A DNA stretch of 32,386 nucleotides from Agrocybe praecox (taxonomy: Eukaryota; Basidiomycota; Agaricomycetes; Agaricales; Agrocybaceae). The translations under genes and the position numbers were made by a program. Positions 30,209-32,386 of this stretch are shown in pieces. The notes below the pieces were generated by a model, which made no database searches, had not been told where the DNA came from, and saw only the letters and a program-made list of their open reading frames with translations. The DNA is taken from assembly GCA_964017145.1 (NCBI GenBank), contig CAXHKQ010000059.1:1-32386 (forward strand), written 5' to 3'. Every line of letters starts with the position of its first letter. Within the stretch, counting starts at the first letter, position 1.

Positions 30209-30370
30209 TTAAGGTCTTTGCGGAAATAAAGGTGAACTATATATCCAAAGATTAATCCTCAACCTAGATCTGATGTTCTTTTACCTCCGGCCAACATTTA
30301 GAGAATTTCCAGAAATTCACAGCTCGAACATGATCAGACCCAAATTATGGTAGCCTAGACCCAAATTAGG

Positions 30371-30929
30371 ATGAGTTCGGTTGACTTTTGATTTCAAATC
30401 GAAAGTTGACACAGTGGAAACTTGAATTAGCGCTAGGAAGGTAGTAATCACTTGCGCGGATCATTATCAATCAATTTACTGCTTTCGAAAAAGTATCTTC
30501 TCTATTCGATATTGTTGCAGAAAAAAAAGGAAAAATAGACCTAAATATTGATGAACTATGGTATATGGAGCTAAGCTTCATAGACCTCCGTGAGATCTTG
30601 TATGTGTACAAAACCGACTTTAATTTAACACTCTGAAGTTAAATAAGCATTTTATACTAACTTTACTTTACTCTCAGGTTCTACTTTTCAAGGGTACTTG
30701 CAGGAACGCTGTCCCCTTAATTCGGATCACATATGATCCTAGCATGCTTCAAGCAGTTACAATATTGGTTGGGCTTATTCGAAGGCTTAGACAAGGTTTT
30801 AAATGGCTTTTTCGGTATGTCCTTATTTGATGCAAAATATGTTTCTATATGTTCCGGGTTCAGCTGGAAATGACTATGGTACATACAAACTGTACTGTAA
30901 AGTTTGATTGAACATTTTCGGCAAACCAC
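30371..30929. other. Unassigned stretch, one weak minus-strand open frame
   Basis: Most of this holds nothing I recognise. ACTTTTGATTT/AAATCGAAAGT at 30384-30406 is a tight hairpin. A 71-codon minus-strand frame (30717-30932) starts VVCRKCSIKL and has a C-x2-C...H-x-H spacing that could be a decayed zinc finger. It begins at a GTG inside the next element, so it is not a supported gene. Confidence 0.4.
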
Positions 30930-31080
30930 CACTGTAAAAAATCCTGGTGTAAACCGTTAGTCGCGAAATGGATTACGACGCATAGTAGTCGCGTTTTGAA
31001 AACGCACAAAATTTTGATACCAGGGTGACGAATTTACACCAAAGCGCTACTAACGGTTTACACCAGGATTTTTTACAGTG
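30930..31080. mobile_element. 151-bp CACTG-ended foldback element, copy 1
   Basis: Perfect 32-bp terminal inverted repeats begin CACTGTAAAAAATCCTGGTG (30930-30961) and end with the complement at 31049-31080. The flanks carry AC on both sides (30928-30929 and 31081-31082), a 2-bp duplication. CACT-type ends with 2-3 bp duplications are known of CACTA/EnSpm elements, so that superfamily is the best guess; no transposase is present. Internally it is a shortened version of copy 2, missing part of the central palindrome. Confidence 0.85.
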
Positions 31081-31107
31081 ACATGGTCTATAATCGACGT
31101 CTTAGCA

Positions 31108-31384
31108 TTACCAACTGACAGATATGACCTTCATGTTATTTGCTAATTTGATTGTCACTTCGGGGATCTCAGCTATAGATTTGCCAAGAAGAGTTTCCCT
31201 AGAGTAAAGAGCCTAACAGAACATAAAGCTAGACACTTCACCCAGAAGTGCGGAGCGTCAATATCTTCGGGATTCGTTCCGCAACGACATTTTCCGACAT
31301 CCTTAAACTGCAATCTCACAGCTTGCTTGCCTAATTGGTAAATGTCCTACGATCGCCATGACGATCTTTATGCAAGATTTCCTA
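31108..31384 (-). pseudogene. Retroelement RNase H C-terminal tail, between two MITEs
   Basis: On the minus strand SCIKIVMAIVGHLPIRQ matches the LR.LVG.LTGHC....L block of insect non-LTR retroelements. After a shift, GKCRCGTNPEDIDAPHFWVK then C gives a C-x-C...H-x4-C zinc-binding-like spacing as in their CRxC...EHFL..C tail. A second shift yields GKSIAEIPEVTIKLANNMKV and ISVSW followed by a stop (31108), a typical end. Order and spacing of three blocks support a real remnant despite two frameshifts. The upstream part is missing; foldback copy 2 is inserted immediately beyond it (31385-31606). Confidence 0.65.
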
Positions 31385-31606
31385 CACTGTAAAAAATCCT
31401 GGCGTCAACCGTTGGTCGGGAAATAAATAAAGAGGCATAGTAGTCGCCTAGTAGCGTTTTGGTGTAAATTCGTCACCCTGGTATCAACATTTTGTGTTAC
31501 CAGGGTGACGAATTTACACCAAAATGCTACTAGATTTTCAAAACGCGACTGCTATGCGTCGCATCCATTTCACTATTAACGGCTTACACCAGGATTTTTT
31601 ACAATG
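31385..31606. mobile_element. 222-bp CACTG-ended foldback element, copy 2
   Basis: The termini CACTGTAAAAAATCCTGG (31385) and the complement ending CATTGTAAAAAATCCTGG (31606) match copy 1. The centre is a near-perfect palindrome: 31448-31483 pairs with 31498-31533 at 35 of 36 positions around a 14-nt loop. Flanks show TA on both sides (31383-31384 and 31607-31608), a 2-bp duplication. The terminal arms have drifted more than the core. Same family as 30930-31080; non-autonomous. Confidence 0.88.
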
Positions 31607-31619
31607 TAAGAAATATTAA

Positions 31620-32200
31620 TTGTCTGCGGACGGTATCTGTACCAACTTGACAGTTTTCACATTCACGTGGATTTAACGCCGGTAAGCATTGCTTTCATGT
31701 GTTCCTAGACTGAACAGCTGGCTTGTACATTTTGGATAATGATTCACTGCTGAATCGAACAATTATATATGTATATCGTTAATTCACAGTGATCCAAATC
31801 ATCACTCTATTTCTCTGCTCAGTTATAGTAAATGTCCGTTTTCCTGCTCTTGTCAGCAGGGGTATCACAGCTTTTCCATTTTATTCTTGGAGCGCTGTTA
31901 TGTTGACGTTTTATTGAACAAAAGTCTCGAGTTTCTCGTTCTTGTTCAAGTGACACATTCCATGTATATAACCAAATTAAAACTGAAGTAAAAATAATTA
32001 TTTTTCATAAAGGTAATATTGACACCTGATAAGCACGTAGTTTCCACATATAGATTTCACCTCCATAGTTCTTACACATACTATTTCTGTAAGTTACACC
32101 TCCTGAACACTTGGGGATAGCGAGTTGCTCACATGAAATCCACGTAAATATTTCACGTGGTGGAGTAAACTAGAGACGGACCACGATCGGTACATATCTG
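31620..32200. repeat. CACGTG-rich dispersed repeat, copy 2
   Basis: It shares ATTATTTTTCA...GACACCTGATAA (31998-32032) and the end block AAATCCACGTAAATATTTCA...ACTAGAGACGG (about 32137-32178) with copy 1 in the same orientation. Near its left end, AGTTTTCACATTCACGTGGA (31652-31671) is the reverse complement of the end-block type, suggesting inverted ends. An imperfect hairpin lies at about 31733-31802 (TTTGGAT...CACTG and CAGTGATCCAAA). No coding sequence. Confidence 0.5.
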
Positions 32201-32386
32201 GACTACTTATATTACTTGCGGTTTTTTTTGGGTTGATTTTCTAAAAGCCGATTAATCCGAGGCATTCTTCGAAGCATACTTTTTTTTTGTAATTCATACT
32301 TCGAAATTCCTACTATTTATAAAAAGGAAATAAACTTCTTGAAAATCCGACTAAAATAAATCAGTAAAATAAATCACAAAATAATC
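32201..32386. other. AT-rich end of the window
   Basis: Nothing coding. The last bases hold a 13-bp tandem pair, TAAAATAAATCAG and TAAAATAAATCAC (32352-32377), with the start of a third. It is unrelated in sequence to the 13-bp satellite. Confidence 0.5.

Larger units (their letters stand above)
29475..30370. repeat. Inverted cluster of a TAGACCCAAATTATGG-like motif
   Basis: The motif occurs as a doublet on the minus strand at 29475-29506, as a doublet on the plus strand at 30336-30370 (AGACCCAAATTATGG then TAGACCCAAATTAGG, 21 bp apart), and as an inverted pair at 29812-29869. The two outer doublets therefore face each other across about 900 bp, like the terminal or subterminal repeats of one DNA element. 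No transposase fragment is recognised in between. Confidence 0.6.

Noticed and set aside
30058..30255. Plus-strand 65-codon frame with a leucine-rich repeat
   Set aside because: The apparent protein repeat comes from a 21-bp DNA duplication in AT-rich non-coding sequence.

Overview
The window looks like a repeat-rich, AT-rich stretch of an animal genome, most likely an arthropod and probably an insect. This rests on RTE-type non-LTR retrotransposon remains (AP-endonuclease plus reverse transcriptase, the family often labelled 'endonuclease-reverse transcriptase' in insect genomes), short terminal-inverted-repeat elements, and possible short introns. There is no operon structure, no prokaryotic gene and no intact coding gene. 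Species cannot be told from the sequence.

Region 1 (1-18834) is one head-to-tail satellite of the 13-bp unit TGTCAGTCTAGTC, about 1,448 copies, all in one orientation and open at the left edge. By eye I found only four irregularities, all small indels and no substitutions. The unit has no CpG and closes all six reading frames every 39 bp or less.

Region 2 (18835-28417) is a retrotransposon graveyard. The satellite breaks directly into an RTE endonuclease-linker fragment. It is followed by a reversed endonuclease fragment (minus strand), a nearly full but frameshifted RTE copy A (20347-23130), a partial second copy of the same family (23500-23951), RNase H debris on the minus strand (23966-24460), and a second, different RTE copy B (about 26050-28417). 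Two TIR elements sit inside RTE copies and can be delimited to the base. One is 858 bp (26264-27121), with 27-bp TIRs and a perfect 8-bp target duplication, and it splits copy B's RT. The other is 167 bp (23623-23789), with 15-bp TIRs and a diverged 8-bp duplication, and it splits the partial A copy. Both begin TAGAG and look like non-autonomous hAT-type elements. On the minus strand at 25084-25389, two phase-compatible open segments with consensus-like splice sites form a weak candidate for spliced coding sequence.

Region 3 (28418-32386) is non-coding and dense in small inverted-repeat elements: a hairpin MITE at 28446-28549, a CACGTG-rich dispersed repeat in two diverged copies, an inverted cluster of a TAGACCCAAATTATGG-like motif (29475-30370), and two members of a CACTG-ended foldback family (30930-31080 and 31385-31606), each with a 2-bp duplication. 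Between those two foldbacks lies the C-terminal tail of another retroelement RNase H on the minus strand.

The genes do not work together as a system. The window records layers of insertion: old RTE copies, later DNA-element insertions into them, and a very homogeneous satellite abutting one broken RTE copy. The best candidates for something undescribed are the 13-bp satellite and the short TIR families.
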